Source: Carettochelys insculpta (Eukaryota; Chordata; Testudines; Carettochelyidae). From it: a stretch of 64,000 nt of DNA. Within the stretch, counting starts at the first letter, position 1; every line of letters begins with the position of its first letter. The stretch covers positions 12,696,001-12,760,000 of the forward strand of contig NC_134152.1 of NCBI RefSeq assembly GCF_033958435.1. The letters are read 5' to 3'. Under the pieces are notes generated by a model. It worked only from the letters and a program-made list of their open reading frames with translations. It did no database searches and was not told where the DNA came from. Made by a program: the position numbers and the translations under genes. Shown here piece by piece: positions 1 through 9,725 of the stretch.

Positions 1-1552
1 TTTTACTCTGACATTGTTGCCCATGCTCCCTCCTACTTCCGACCCATCTCCCAGGTTTCCATGTTCTCCACTTACCTGCGGGCTTTGCTCCCCTGTCCCC
101 GGCAAACCTAGTTTAAAGCCCTCCTCACCAGGTTAGCAAGTCTGTGTCCGAATATGGTCTTTCCCCTCCTCGAAAGGTGAACGCCATCTCTGCCTAGCAG
201 TCCCTCCTGAAATAGCATCCCATGGTCGAAGAAACCGAAGGCTTCCTGGCAACACCATCCACGCAGCCAGGCATTCACCTCTAGGATGCACCTGTCTCTG
301 CCTGGGCCCCTACCCGCAACAGGAAGGATTGAAGAGAATACCACCTGCGCCCCAAACCCCTTCACCCGTGCCCCCAGAGCCCTGTAGTCACTCTTGACCT
401 GCTCAGCATTACACCTCACAGTATCATTAGTGCCCACATGGATGAGAAGCATGGGATAGTAGTCTGAGGGCCAGACAATCCTCGACAATGCCTCTGTAAC
501 ATCTCGGATACGGGCCCCAGGCAGGCAGCATACCTCCCGAGACGAAATGTCAGGGTGACAGATGGGTGCCTCCGTCCCCCTCAAAAGAGTGTCTCCGACC
601 ACCCCTACTCTGCGTTTCCTTCTTGCAGTGGTGGTAGGAGACTTCTCAGCCTCGGGGGTATGAGGCTTCTCCTCTTCTGTACTGGGCGACTCATCTCCTG
701 TAGCAAGTACAGCATAACGGTTTTCCAGTACCACAGTGGGAGGGTTCTGTGCAGGGGTGGAATACTGCCTGCTGCCAGAAGTAACCAGCTGCCAGTGCCC
801 ACCCTGGTCTACCTCTTTCTCCACCAGTGGTTTATCAGCCTTCCTGTACACTGGGACAGTCACCTCAGCAGACTCCAGATGAATATTATCTAGGAACTGC
901 TCATGGATTCGGACACTCCTCAACATGGACACCTCCTCCTGTAACTCTCCCACCTGCTGCCTGAGACATTCCACCAGCAGGCACCTATCACACTGAACGG
1001 TCCCCACAGCCTGGATATCAGTAACTGGGACTTGCAAGGCACAGTCCTTGCAAGGCCACACCAGGGTCTGGGTAGAGGCATCCATGGTCAGGCAGTCTGT
1101 CTGGCTGTAGCCACAGGTGGAGGAGACAGCAGTAGTGGTGGCACAGGTGTTGCAGGTCTTCCTGACCATCGTAGGCCTCCCTTCTGTCAAACTCCCTCTG
1201 TCAAACTCCCTCTTAATACTCCCCTGTCTGCGGCTCCCTGTCTGCTTCGCTCCCCTGGTCGCTCCTGCCTCTGGCTTTTAAGCCTGCTGGCCTCTGTCAG
1301 GCCCTCCCCCTATGAGTCACACAGGGGAAGGCTGATCAAGGAAGCAGAAGGTCAGGCAGGCAGTCCCAACTGAAACTGAAACTCCCTCTACCTGGAATCA
1401 AAATGGCAGTTCAATTGCCAGCAGTTAAAGCACACGCTCACTCACCCAGAGATCAGCACTCTCACCTGGCAGCTTCTTCAGCGGCGGGTTCACTTGCTCT
1501 CCTCCCTCTTAAAACTCCCCTGTCTGCAGCTCCCTGTCCGCTTCGCTCCGGG
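1..1552 (-). mobile_element. CR1-type LINE, 5' part (5' UTR and ORF1)
   Basis: On the minus strand this stretch runs from a GC-rich leader (about 1552 to 1170) into an ORF1 with a C-terminal SGNH-esterase domain, the organisation of CR1 LINEs of reptiles and birds. Sequence downstream of ORF1 (107 to 1) resembles the inter-ORF spacer, and ORF2 would lie outside the window. The leader holds two copies of a roughly 45-bp segment (near 1203-1250 and 1505-1550), as if it began with a partial second leader monomer. The upstream edge joins Harbinger transposase sequence abruptly at about 1553. Family assignment is by recognition of the ORF1 architecture, not by alignment. Confidence 0.7.
108..1169 (-). 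CDS. CR1 ORF1 protein (zinc-binding N-terminus, coiled coil, SGNH esterase)
   Basis: An uninterrupted frame of about 353 residues. I place the start at the ATG whose complement is at 1167-1169 (MVRKTCNTC), because the frame upstream of it opens only with non-ATG codons. The N-terminus has repeated Cys pairs (CNTC, CKDC, CDRC) that look like a degenerate zinc-binding module, followed by a short leucine-rich coiled-coil stretch (QQVGELQEEVSML). The C-terminal half shows SGNH-hydrolase blocks: VGVVGDTLLRG (block I, with T where the catalytic Ser of GDS would be), LIHVGTNDT (GxND-like block) and DGVHLSRRG (DxxH block). CR1 ORF1p is thought to bind RNA and aid retrotransposition, with the esterase role unsettled. 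The open frame suggests a fairly young copy, although the probable Ser-to-Thr change may have cost esterase activity. Confidence 0.75.
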   Translation of the reverse strand: MVRKTCNTCATTTAVSSTCGYSQTDCLTMDASTQTLVWPCKDCALQVPVTDIQAVGTVQCDRCLLVECLRQQVGELQEEVSMLRSVRIHEQFLDNIHLESAEVTVPVYRKADKPLVEKEVDQGGHWQLVTSGSRQYSTPAQNPPTVVLENRYAVLATGDESPSTEEEKPHTPEAEKSPTTTARRKRRVGVVGDTLLRGTEAPICHPDISSREVCCLPGARIRDVTEALSRIVWPSDYYPMLLIHVGTNDTVRCNAEQVKSDYRALGARVKGFGAQVVFSSILPVAGRGPGRDRCILEVNAWLRGWCCQEAFGFFDHGMLFQEGLLGRDGVHLSRRGKTIFGHRLANLVRRALN

Positions 1553-1895
1553 TGTCCTGGTGCCTCAGTGCAGGGCTGAGCCACGGGCAGAGCTCCAGGA
1601 AGGTCTGCCGGTGCATGCAGAAGTTCTGCAGCCACTGGTCATCATCCCACCCCCGCATGACCAGCTGTTCCCACCACTCAGGGCTGGTGGAGCAGCTCCA
1701 CAAGTGGGGGAGCACCCAGCGGGGGAGGAAGAGGGGAGCCCAGTGGTCAAGGGCATCCCCGTCTGCCCCCGGGGAGGGCTCCTCTGGCAGGAACCACTGG
1801 GTGGTCTCCCATGCAGCACCTAGCAGGGCACTTGCCCCTTGGATGACTACCTGGAGGGCCTCCTCTTCCTGCTGCTGCTGCTGCTGGGGGTCCAT
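1553..1895 (-). pseudogene. Harbinger transposase exon 1, truncated
   Basis: The start is the ATG at 1895, followed by a polyglutamine run encoded by CAG repeats (MDPQQQQQQ). The frame stays open for about 110 residues and contains the helix-turn-helix-like block typical of this family: WWEQLVMRGWDDDQWLQNF, then TFLELCPWLSPALRHQDT. Nothing of the DDE catalytic domain is present, because CR1 sequence takes over. The same block is in the copies at 23972-24216, 29214-29692 and 62572-63034, which supports the family call. Confidence 0.7.
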
Positions 1896-2244
1896 AGCTG
1901 CTGTGAGTCGGTCTGCGAGAGTGCGGATAGTACTCTGCAGACCTCGTGCTGTGCAGGCCGGGTGTGTCTGGGAGGGGTCCTTTAAAGGAGTGGCTCGCTG
2001 TTGCCCCGGAAGGGCTAGTGCAGCCTGTGACCCAGTCCGCAGGCTTTCCTGGCCCCTTATTTTGACAGGGAGCGCTTGTGTGCGTGGATGCTCTGTGTTT
2101 CCTTCTGGGGAGGCTCCTTTCAACAGTCCCTGTCGCTACTTTGATGTTGAACGTCGACGGCACCAGCCCTGGACAACGTATAGACGATACGCATCGAGGT
2201 AGCCTATTTCGATGTTCGTAGTGGGCTAGTGTAGACGTAGCCTT
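1553..2244 (-). mobile_element. PIF/Harbinger element, 5'-terminal fragment
   Basis: The terminal inverted repeat begins at 2244 on the minus strand (GGCTACGTCTACACTAGCCC), followed by a leader rich in TCGAAATAG-type words and then the first part of a transposase gene. The element stops at about 1553, where CR1 sequence starts. The same terminus and transposase N-terminus recur in the elements at 28.9 kb and 59.8 kb. No target duplication can be assessed because the far end is missing. Confidence 0.7.
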
Positions 2245-2719
2245 ACTGAGAAAGAGGGCAAACATAAACTTACTTTATATAAGACTATAAAGAGGTAAGA
2301 TGGGGTTCAGGTCCAGGGGAGCCCTGCTGAATTTTGTAGCAAGGGGCTACTCACCTTATCCCCAGATAGGGCTCTTAACCACAACACAGACGGAGTACAA
2401 TAGTATTTACACAGAAGTTAGGAGAGACACAGCCTTTGCATCAGGAAGTTTGTTTATAAATAGAGGCATGGTGATTAAGATAACAAAATGCTTGTCATAA
2501 AATGAATAAAGGGTCACAAGATGATCCTGAAAGCATTATCAGGCACTCCAGCCAAAAGATAGGAAACACATGGATGGGCTAACAGGGGAGTTTTGCCAGG
2601 GATTTTAGAGACAAAGTTTGAAGGAGTCTAAATAAACTTAATACTGAAAATCCTTAAAGTAAAACCAAAGACACCTAATTTAAAAAAAAAAAAAAATGAA
2701 GAAAGGAGTAAACTCTGTG
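2245..2719. other. Unannotated AT-rich spacer with an A-run
   Basis: I recognise no gene or repeat family here. There is a 15-base A run at about 2682-2696 just before CR1-like sequence starts. It could be the tail of an unrecognised retroposon, but no partner duplication was found. Confidence 0.4.
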
Positions 2720-3498
2720 ACTAAAAAGAGAATGCAGGAAGAAGCCCAGCAACAGAGTTAAGGCTATCCCATGTATTGCATGCAGTGTAGCATGGACGAT
2801 GATCTGCCCTATAGGCAGGTGGCATGTGTGTGCAGTCAGTGCAAAGAGTGCGTGTTCATCAAAGACTGAGTACAGGCTTTGCAGACCAGAGTGGCTGAAC
2901 TTGGGGAACTAAGGGTGGCAGAGAGGTACATAGAAGACACTTCCTGGACACAGTAAAACAGTCTCAGCTCCAGTCAGACAGCCCCTGTGCTGTTGAGGAG
3001 GGTGAAAGTCTCAGGGAAGGAGAGAACCCAACTGGAGCAGAGGGAAATGATACCATAGTTGGATTCCTCCTTCCACATGATGCCATCTCCTCCCTCTCCA
3101 GACAAAGGAACTCCAATTAAGAGGAAGAGACAAGTATTATTAATGGAGGATTCAATCATTAGACACATAGACAGTTGGATTTGCAATGACCAGGAGAACT
3201 GCAGGGTGCCTTGCCTGCCTGGTATGAATGCTGCAGATCTCTCAAGACATCTAGACAGACTTTTGTGTAGTGCTGGGGAAGAACCAGTGATCATGGCACA
3301 TGTAGGTACTAGTGACATAGGAAAGCCTAGGTGAGAGCTCCTGGAAGCCAAATTCAGGGTCCTAGAAAAGAAATTGAAATACAGAACCTCTATGGCTGGG
3401 TTCTTTGAAATATTTATAGTTCTGTGCAGAGAGCTAGATAGACAAACAGAACTGCAGGGTCTCAATGTATGGATGAGACAATGGTGAAGGGAAGGGGG
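2720..3498 (+). pseudogene. Old CR1 ORF1 relic, part 1
   Basis: This plus-strand sequence is a decayed CR1 ORF1. A Cys-rich segment at about 2760-2860 is followed by a coiled-coil remnant. Then an open piece at 3059-3334 shows esterase blocks in degraded form: VLLMEDSIIRHIDSW (block I), VPCLPGMNAADLSRHLD and IMAHVGTSDIGKPR. These align in order with VGVVGDTLLRG, CCLPGARIRDVTEAL and LIHVGTNDT of the copy at 108-1169. The relic breaks off at 3498 exactly at the Gypsy LTR and appears to resume at 8785. Confidence 0.65.
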
Positions 3499-3932
3499 TG
3501 TGAGCAGTTCACACCTGGACCCGGGTGGCCTAGTGGCTGGGCCCCCTGGCCAGGGCCTGTTGGGTGGGTCCACAGCCCCCTCCCAAGAGTCTATGGGTTG
3601 AGTTTGGGGCATGGCCCTGAGAATCTAGTTCCCCCTTTTGGCAGCAAAGGAGTTCCCCAGAGGGGGGGACTCCCTGCTCCCCTCTTTACCTTGGGGGAGG
3701 GTCCTCGGCTGTGCCCTCTGGCAGGTAACCGGGTGGCAGCTCTGGCCTGGGGCTTCCTGCCTCAGAGTCAGCTCCTGCCTCTTCACTGGTCAGCCCCAAA
3801 CTGAGCTGGCTTCCCTCCCTTTATACCTCTACAGGCCTGACACTGGCCGCAGGTGAACCGAGGTGGGGATGATTGGGCTAACAGGCCTTGTTTAACCCCT
3901 GCCTTGCCTAGCCTTCCTCTCACACTCCTACA
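3499..3932 (-). repeat. 3' LTR of the Gmr1-type Gypsy element
   Basis: This is a 434-bp copy of the repeat at 8356-8784. Both include the shared segments GGCCTAGTGGCTGGGCCCCC and TAACAGGCCTTGTTTAACCC. Several small indels and substitutions separate the copies, implying an old insertion. A purine-rich stretch (GAGCGGGTGGGATG on the minus strand) abuts the inner edge and is the likely polypurine tract. Confidence 0.88.
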
Positions 3933-3934
3933 CA

Positions 3935-4379
3935 TCCCACCCGCTCAAGATCCCCACAGGGGTCTGTCCTCCCACACCTGTGTTCCTTCTCCCCAGGAAA
4001 AAAAAAGTCTGCATTCATATGATCCTTTCCTGCACAATGCTGGATCTGGAAGGAGAACGGGAGAGGTACCACCTCATGATTCTGGGGTTTGTCTCTTTCA
4101 TCACCTGTAGCCAGTTCAGGGGGGCGTGATTGGTGACCAGGGTAAAGTGTCTGCCCAGGAGGTAGTATCGGAGTGAGTCTATGGCCCATTTGACTTCTAT
4201 GGCCTCTTTCTCTGTTACTGAGTCGGCCTTCTCCCTTGGAAGAGCTTATGGCTGATATAAAGAATCGGGTGCTCCTTGCCTCCCACAATTTGGGATATCA
4301 CCACTCCCACCCCGACATCCAAGAAATCTGTTTGTAGCAGGAACTCCTACGAGAAGTTGAGGCTGTACAGGACCGGTTC
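3935..4379 (-). pseudogene. Gmr1-type Gypsy RNase H, decayed
   Basis: Pieces in more than one frame match an RNase H that follows RT: a stretch meaning roughly EAIKWAIDSL at about 4180-4215, then FQIQHCAGKDHMNADFF at about 4000-4050, the usual end of Gypsy RNase H (HxPGxxNxxADxLSR). No integrase follows it before the LTR, which confirms that RNase H is the last pol domain in this element. Confidence 0.65.
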
Positions 4380-5300
4380 TCAGCAGAGCTGGATCTTTAG
4401 GGCCTGGAAAGCTTCCTCACAAGCTGGGGTCCATGGGACGTGGTTGGGAACCTCTTTCCTGAGGAGATTGGTAAGAGGGGCCATGATGGAGGAGAAGCCC
4501 AGGATGAAGTGGTGGTAATACCCGGTTAACCCCAGGAACTGGCACACCTGTCTCTTTGAGGAAGGAGGGGAGTACTGCTGGAGGGCTTGGACCTTCCCCA
4601 CTAGTGGGCGTACCATGCCCTTCCCCAAGGTGTACCCTAAGTAGGTGGTCTCATCCCTTCTGAGGCGGCATTTTGTTGGATTCACTGTCAGGCCCGCTTC
4701 CCAGGGGGACTGCAATACGGCAGACATGTTGCAGGTGGGTCTGCCAATCGTGGCTATAGATCACTATGTCATCCAAATATGCTGCAGTGTATTGGCTATG
4801 GGGACATAGAAGCTGGTCCATTAGGTGCTGGAACGTAGCCAGGGCACCATGCAGCCCGAAGGGCATAGTCCGGAACTGGAAGAGTCCAAAGGGAGTGGAG
4901 AAAGCTGTCTTCTCCTTGGACTCAGGCATGAGGGGGATTTGCCAATAGCCCTTTGTTAAGTCAAGGGTAGTGATGTATTCGGCTTCCCCAAGCTGATCAA
5001 GCAACTCATCTTCCCGGAGCATTGGGTGGGCATCGAATTTGGATATGGCATTCAAACTTCCAGAAGTCAATGCAAAACCGCATGCTCCCATCCAGTTTGG
5101 GGACTAGGACTATCAGGCTTTCCATTCACTGAAAGATTCCTTGATTACCCCCAGTGCAAGCATCGACTGCAGTTCTTGCTTGACAACCTCCCTCAACTTC
5201 TGGGGAAGGGGTCAAGGCATTTCTCAGACCTTAACCCCGGGTTCAGTCTGGATATGGTGGACAGCCAGGTGAGTTCGACCAGATTTCATTGAAAAGACAC
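4380..5300 (-). pseudogene. Gmr1-type Gypsy reverse transcriptase, frameshifted
   Basis: Two overlapping frames hold the RT. The piece at 4651-5091 has FDAHPMLREDELLDQLGEA, TLDLTKGYWQIPL (first catalytic Asp), FGLFQFRTMPFGLHGA and AAYLDDIVIYS (the YxDD box). The piece at 4380-4727 has the thumb and connection region, LTVNPTKCRL, YLGYTLGKG and FLGLTGYYHHFI, followed by PACEEAFQALK. A frameshift near 4690 separates them. The core motifs are intact. Confidence 0.8.
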
Positions 5301-5764
5301 AGGAAAAGTCAGCCACTAACTTCTGGGCCTGAAGTCTCTGCTCCAGGGTATGACTGGGCCCAATCTGTACCTCCCCAGGGTTTGCCACCTCCACTGCCTG
5401 GGGCCCCAGGGTCTGGTGGGTAGGGGTGATTAGTAGCCCTTCCTGGGCCTTCCCGGGTTTTAAGAGATTTACATGGTAGATCTGCCACCCCTGACGCTTA
5501 TCCAGCTTGTCTACCTGATAGCTCACTGGGCCCACTCACCGGACGATCTCTTAAGAGCTTAGAGTCAGTACTTGGCAGTAGCAGTAGCACTCAATCCCCT
5601 GGCTGAAACTCCCAGAGTCTGGCCTGTTTGTTGTAAGTTGCCTCCTGGGCTTGCTGTGCTTGGAGGAGGTTCTCCTGGGCAAATGTCCCTAGAGCTGCAA
5701 GCCTCTCACATAGCTTGTACCACGTTATTGCTTTGGCAGGGCTGTTCCTCCCACATCTCTCTTA
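5224..5764 (-). pseudogene. Gmr1-type Gypsy integrase C-terminus (GPY/F-like) and linker
   Basis: The minus-strand frame ending at 5535 starts MGPVSYQVDKLDKRQGWQIY and continues HVNLLK, the GPY/F-type module at the end of Gypsy integrases. About 100 residues of linker then lead into the RT domain. The stretch between 5535 and 5764 is the integrase tail in another frame, so at least one frameshift lies near 5765. The direct passage from integrase C-terminus into RT shows that the domain order is genuine and not a later rearrangement. Confidence 0.7.
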
Positions 5765-7159
5765 CTAGGTCCAGAATCCCCGCAGCTGCCTCCCATACAG
5801 GAGGTCAAAGGGTGAAAACCCTGTGGAGGCCTGGGACACCTCCCGAACTGCAAACATGAGGGCGGGGAGGAGCTGGTCCCAGTGACGTGCATCTGTCAGC
5901 ACAAACTTGCGGAGCATGGCCTTCAAAGTCCGATTGAAGCGTTCTACTAGTCCATCGGTCTGGGAGTAGTAGACAGACGTTCGGAGGGTCTTAATCTTTA
6001 GCAGCCAACAAAGTTGCTGCACCGTTTGGGACATAAAGTTTGTTCCTTGATCTGTTAGGATCTCCCATGGGACCCCGGCCCGAGCGAAGATGTTCATGAG
6101 CTCAGTTGCCACCCTTCTGGCACTCATGGAGCATAGCAGCACAGCTTCCGGGTACCAAGTTGCATAATCAGTAACAATGAGGATGAACTGGTATCCAGCG
6201 GCACTCTTCTCCAGGGAGCCAACCATATTGACGCCAATCCGCTCAAAGGGTATACTCACGAGTGGGAGGGGAACTAATGGGGCCTTCTCCACAGACCGAG
6301 GGGCTGTAAGCTGGCACTCTGAGCAGGAGGCACTAAAGTCTGCAACCTCTCTGTGGATACCAGGCCAAAAGAAGTGGGCCAGGATCTGGGCCAGGGTCTT
6401 GTCTCTCCCCGGGTGTCCTGCCATGGGGATGGTGTGGGCAAGCCGCATGACCTCCCTCCAATATGGCCAGGGGACCAGGAGCTGATGGTGCACTTCTCCA
6501 GTCTGTGAGTCCTTCTCCACACGGTAGAGACAGTCTCCCTGGATTTCAAAATGGGGGAACTGTCCTGCTGGATGGGCTCCAGTGGTCTCCCCATTCACTA
6601 CTGTCACCTGCTTGTATGCACAGCTCAGTGTCTCATCCACCCGCTGCTCCCCCACAAAGTCCGAGGGCCATGTGAGGACTACAGATTCAGGCAGTGGGGG
6701 TGTCTCCCTCTCCATTTGATGGGGGCTCAGGTCCACCTGGGCTAGGGCTGGCCCCTGGCAAGTCCCTTCTCGTGGGTCTGCCACCTCCCCTACTCCAGCC
6801 AGATTTGCGGTCCCTGCCTTTCCCTTGCTCAATGGCTGGGGTTGTTGCTGTCTAGCTGACAGCTTCCCAAGTCCTGCTAATAGTTCATGAAAATGTCCCC
6901 AGCCTCTACCCAGTATTACCAAATAGGCAAGATCTGGGGCCAGGTCAACCACCACTGGTTCTTCATGCCTTCCCACCGGGTGCAGGGGATAGGCCTTCAC
7001 ATCCCCATGGATACACTGCAGCCTGATGGTGCCTTGGGGAGGCCCTACATCAGGCAAAAGTGCTTGCTGAACCAGGGTCTGGGCACACCCTGAGTTGATC
7101 AGCCCAATTGCCTCTGTCCCACTGACAAACATCAGCTTGGCAGGGCCTTGGGGATGCAC
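5765..7159 (-). pseudogene. Gmr1-type Gypsy protease and integrase, open frame
   Basis: An uninterrupted frame of about 464 residues. Near the N-terminus is the retropepsin-type block with the active-site Asp replaced: GLINSGCAQTLV, where family members have DSG. After a linker (about residues 100-190) comes the integrase zinc module, with His pairs in HTIPMAGHPGRDKTL and Cys pair CSEC. The catalytic core has all three acidic residues in LIVTDYATWY, ILTDQGTNFMS and GLVERFNRTLKAML. It ends with TGFSPFDLLYGRQLRG, the usual core end. Integrase following protease without RT between them defines the Gmr1 layout. Confidence 0.82.
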
Positions 7160-7204
7160 TCAGGTTTGTGGGGTCCAGAGCTTCCCAAAGTTGCACTCCA
7201 TGTA

Positions 7205-7260
7205 TGGGCAGTCTCAGGACCAGTGCCCACTGCCCCCGCATGTGAAGCAGGAGTCCTGTT
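7205..7260 (-). pseudogene. Gag zinc knuckle with in-frame stop
   Basis: The minus strand reads CFTCGGSGHWS, a stop (TGA), then DCP: a CCHC knuckle (C-x2-C-x4-H-x4-C) with one stop inside. The stop is most simply a CGA to TGA change, that is CpG decay. It sits between the capsid frame and protease, where a nucleocapsid is expected. Confidence 0.65.
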
Positions 7261-7429
7261 CGCGGGTGGCCTTCAGGGGGGTCTCCTCAAGGGGCCCATG
7301 GTGGGAATGGAGATGAAACCAGATCTCCAGGCTGGGACATGAGTGGGATCGCTGTTACCTTGTCCAAGAAGCAGCTGGGTTCCCTATGGGAGAGCTGGTG
7401 GGCTGGGTCAGGGCCCAGGGGTTGAAGCC

Positions 7430-8281
7430 CAAGGTTAGCCCGGTAATGCCAAGTCTTTCAGGGCCCAGGAAGGAGTGGCAGGCACCAGGGCCCATCCCGG
7501 CCTTGTGACTTCTGGCCCCCCTCCGTCCTTCATGCTGGGGTGCCTCTGACTGACCTGGGGGCTACAGAGGGAGTCATTCCCAGGGACTTGGCCACTAGAT
7601 AATTCTCCATCAACAAGATGGCTGCCATCATATCGTCCAGATGGTTCTTCATCACCCATTCCCTTTCCCCAGAGGGCAGAATCTGGGTGAACTGTTCAAG
7701 CAGGACCTTCTTGGCTACCTGCTCCCTGGACTTTTTTTTCAGGCTTCAACCACCTCCAGCAGACATCCCGCAGCTTCTGGGCGATGAGCTGGGGTTGGGC
7801 TCCTGGGGCCCATACTTCCCCATGGAAGCGCTGGCGGAAAGTCTCTTCTGAGATATCCAGAGCATCCAGGATTGCTGCCTTGACTTGGCATAGTCCTGGG
7901 CAGGTAGCGCATCCAGTGCCCGATAGGCAGTCTGAGCAACCCCTGTCAAGTAAGGTGCCACGATGGCCACCCACTGCCCTCGGGCACACTGGGTTACGGT
8001 GGCCACCCGCTCAAAGGTCTCCAAGAATGCCTCTGAATCATCTTCCAGGACCATCTTTGTGAGTTTGATTGGTGCCAGTACCAGCGGCCCATCCGGGGTT
8101 CGGGTTGTATCAAGGAAGTTACCTGCTGCATCAGCTGTTGCTGGTGGGTTGTTAATTCCCCAGTTAGTTGCTGCTGCTGCTGAGCCATCTGTTGGAGCAG
8201 CTGCCACTGTTGCTGTTGCTGGCCGGCCTGTTGCTCCACCATCCACTTCAGCAGGGGCTCCATTGCTTCAGTGGTTCGCAC
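7430..8281 (-). pseudogene. Gmr1-type Gypsy gag with SCAN-related capsid region
   Basis: The N-terminal part is glutamine-rich (MVEQQAGQQQQQW onward). The next region (about 7990-8100) reads LTKMVLEDDSEAFLETFERVA, a Gypsy capsid start. A second frame (7696-7989) has VKAAILDALDISEETFRQRF and later LIAQKLRDVCWRWLKPEKK. This is the segment that resembles the vertebrate SCAN domain, which has been proposed to derive from the capsid C-terminus of a Gmr1-like Gypsy element. At least two frameshifts break the gene. Confidence 0.75.
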
Positions 8282-8336
8282 TTGCTGGGTCTATGGCTGG
8301 CACCGTAGGATGGCCCTTCCACCGGGCCGGGACTAT

Positions 8337-8355
8337 GCGTACATTCTCCACCATG
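8337..8355 (-). promoter_or_regulatory. Probable primer binding site of the Gmr1-type Gypsy element
   Basis: Directly inside the 5' LTR the minus strand reads TGGTGGAGAATGTACGCAT. It begins TGG, as expected for pairing with a tRNA CCA end. I cannot name the tRNA. Confidence 0.5.
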
Positions 8356-8784
8356 TGTGAGTGGTTCACACCTGGGCCCAGGTGGCCTAGTGGCTGGGCC
8401 CCCTGGCCAGGGCCTATGGGGTGGTTCCACAGCCCCCACCCAAGAGTTTATGGGTTGAGTTTGGGGTGTGGCCCCAAGAATCTTGTTCTCCCTTTTGGCA
8501 GGAGAGAGGTTCCCTGGGGGGGCTCTCCACTCCCCTCAGTACCTGGGGGAGGGTCCTGGGCTGCGCCCTCTGGCAGGTAACCAGGTAGCAGCTCTGGCCT
8601 GGGGCTTCCTGCCTCAAAGCCAGCTCCTGCCTCTTCACTGGTCAGCCCCAGACTGAGCTGGCTTCCCTCCCTTTATACCCCTCCAGGCCTGACACTGGCC
8701 ACAGGTGAAGCGGGGTGGGGCTGGTTGGGCTAACAGGCCTTGTTTAACCCCTGCCTTTCCTGGCTTCCCTCCCACACTCCTACA
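8356..8784 (-). repeat. 5' LTR of the Gmr1-type Gypsy element
   Basis: This is a 429-bp direct-repeat partner of 3499-3932, beginning TGTGAG and ending CCTACA on the plus strand. Immediately beyond it CR1 esterase-type sequence resumes. Confidence 0.88.
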
Positions 8785-9002
8785 AGAGGTTTAGATTTAT
8801 TAGGAACTGGGGAAACTTTGGGAAAGGGGGAGCCTATACAAGAAGGATGGAACCAGATTACTGGCACTTAAAATTTAAAAGCTCATAGAGCAGGTTTTAA
8901 ACTAAGGGGTGGGAGAAAGACAACTGTTGCGGAGGAACAAATGGACTGGACAGAGACATCCCTTAGGGGAGGGCCTATTAATGAAGATTCTCCATGTCTT
9001 AG
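8785..9002 (+). pseudogene. Old CR1 ORF1 relic, part 2 (esterase C-terminus)
   Basis: The sequence right after the Gypsy LTR reads, with one stop, KKDGTRLLALKI, stop, KLIEQVLN. This matches the DGVHLSRRG...LANLVRRALN ending of the CR1 ORF1 at 108-1169. It therefore continues the relic interrupted at 3498. It ends at about 9002 where the TIR-bounded element starts. Confidence 0.65.
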
Positions 9003-9261
9003 GCTGAGCCTACACTATGGGATAAAAACAAATTTATTTATATTGGTTTCTAAATGGAATTTATAAGTTTAATTTTGACCATCCTCACTTCACACCATGC
9101 TTCCCACAAAGTCGAGTCATTGCTGCCACACACACATTGGCTAACATCAACCGTTGCAGTAGTACATTGTGGGAAGCTATCCCACAGTTCCCTCATCCCC
9201 ATAGCATTCTGGGTATGCTCGCTGGTCTTGACGTCATCTTCCCCCACTGCATTTTCATCAT

Positions 9262-9725
9262 TTCCCTCCCTACCCTTGAAAATTGTTGATCCCTAGAAAT
9301 AATGCAGAGACCCTCATAATTAGAAGAGATATGTTTCGGTTTCCCCACACATTACGTTGCCAATAGGGGTGTATTCTCAGCTGGCCATCCATCCCACCTC
9401 CCATCACTGCAGAAATGTGATCTCTGAAAATAATGCAGGGGCCCATAATGTTTCTTACTTTGCAAAGAATGTAGGAAGAAAGGAAGAATTTTTGGTTTCC
9501 CCATACACTATGTTGTTAATGGAAAGGGTTTTTGGCTTCCCAGTACATTATAAGGCTTCCTTGCAACCACTGTATTCTCAACTGGCCATCCACTGTGTAT
9601 TCCACCTACCATTATTGCCAAAATGTGATCCCTGAAAATAATGCAGGGGCCCAGAATGTTTCTTGCATTGAGAAGAATGTAGGAAGAAATAATTTTTGTT
9701 TTCCCCATAAACTATATTGGTGTTG
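9262..9725 (+). repeat. Three diverged tandem units
   Basis: The word GATCYCTRRAAATAATGCAG recurs at about 9287, 9419 and 9628. Each time it is followed by a TTTCCCCA-ACTAT/ACTAC block, and two copies are preceded by GTATTCTCARCTGGCCATCC. Spacing is about 135 and 209 bp, so the first unit is partial. Confidence 0.65.

Larger units (their letters stand above)
3499..8784 (-). mobile_element. Gmr1-type Gypsy LTR retrotransposon
   Basis: A 5.29-kb element with two direct LTRs that begin TG and end CA (as TGTGAG...CCTACA on the plus strand). On the minus strand the domains run gag, zinc knuckle, protease, integrase, reverse transcriptase, RNase H. Integrase upstream of RT is the Copia-like order known in Ty3/Gypsy elements of the Gmr1 group of deuterostomes. 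CR1 ORF1 sequence lies on both outer flanks, so it is an insertion into that relic. Flanking bases GGGGG and AGAGG are only a weak 5-bp duplication. Coding parts carry several frameshifts and stops, so this copy is dead. Confidence 0.85.
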
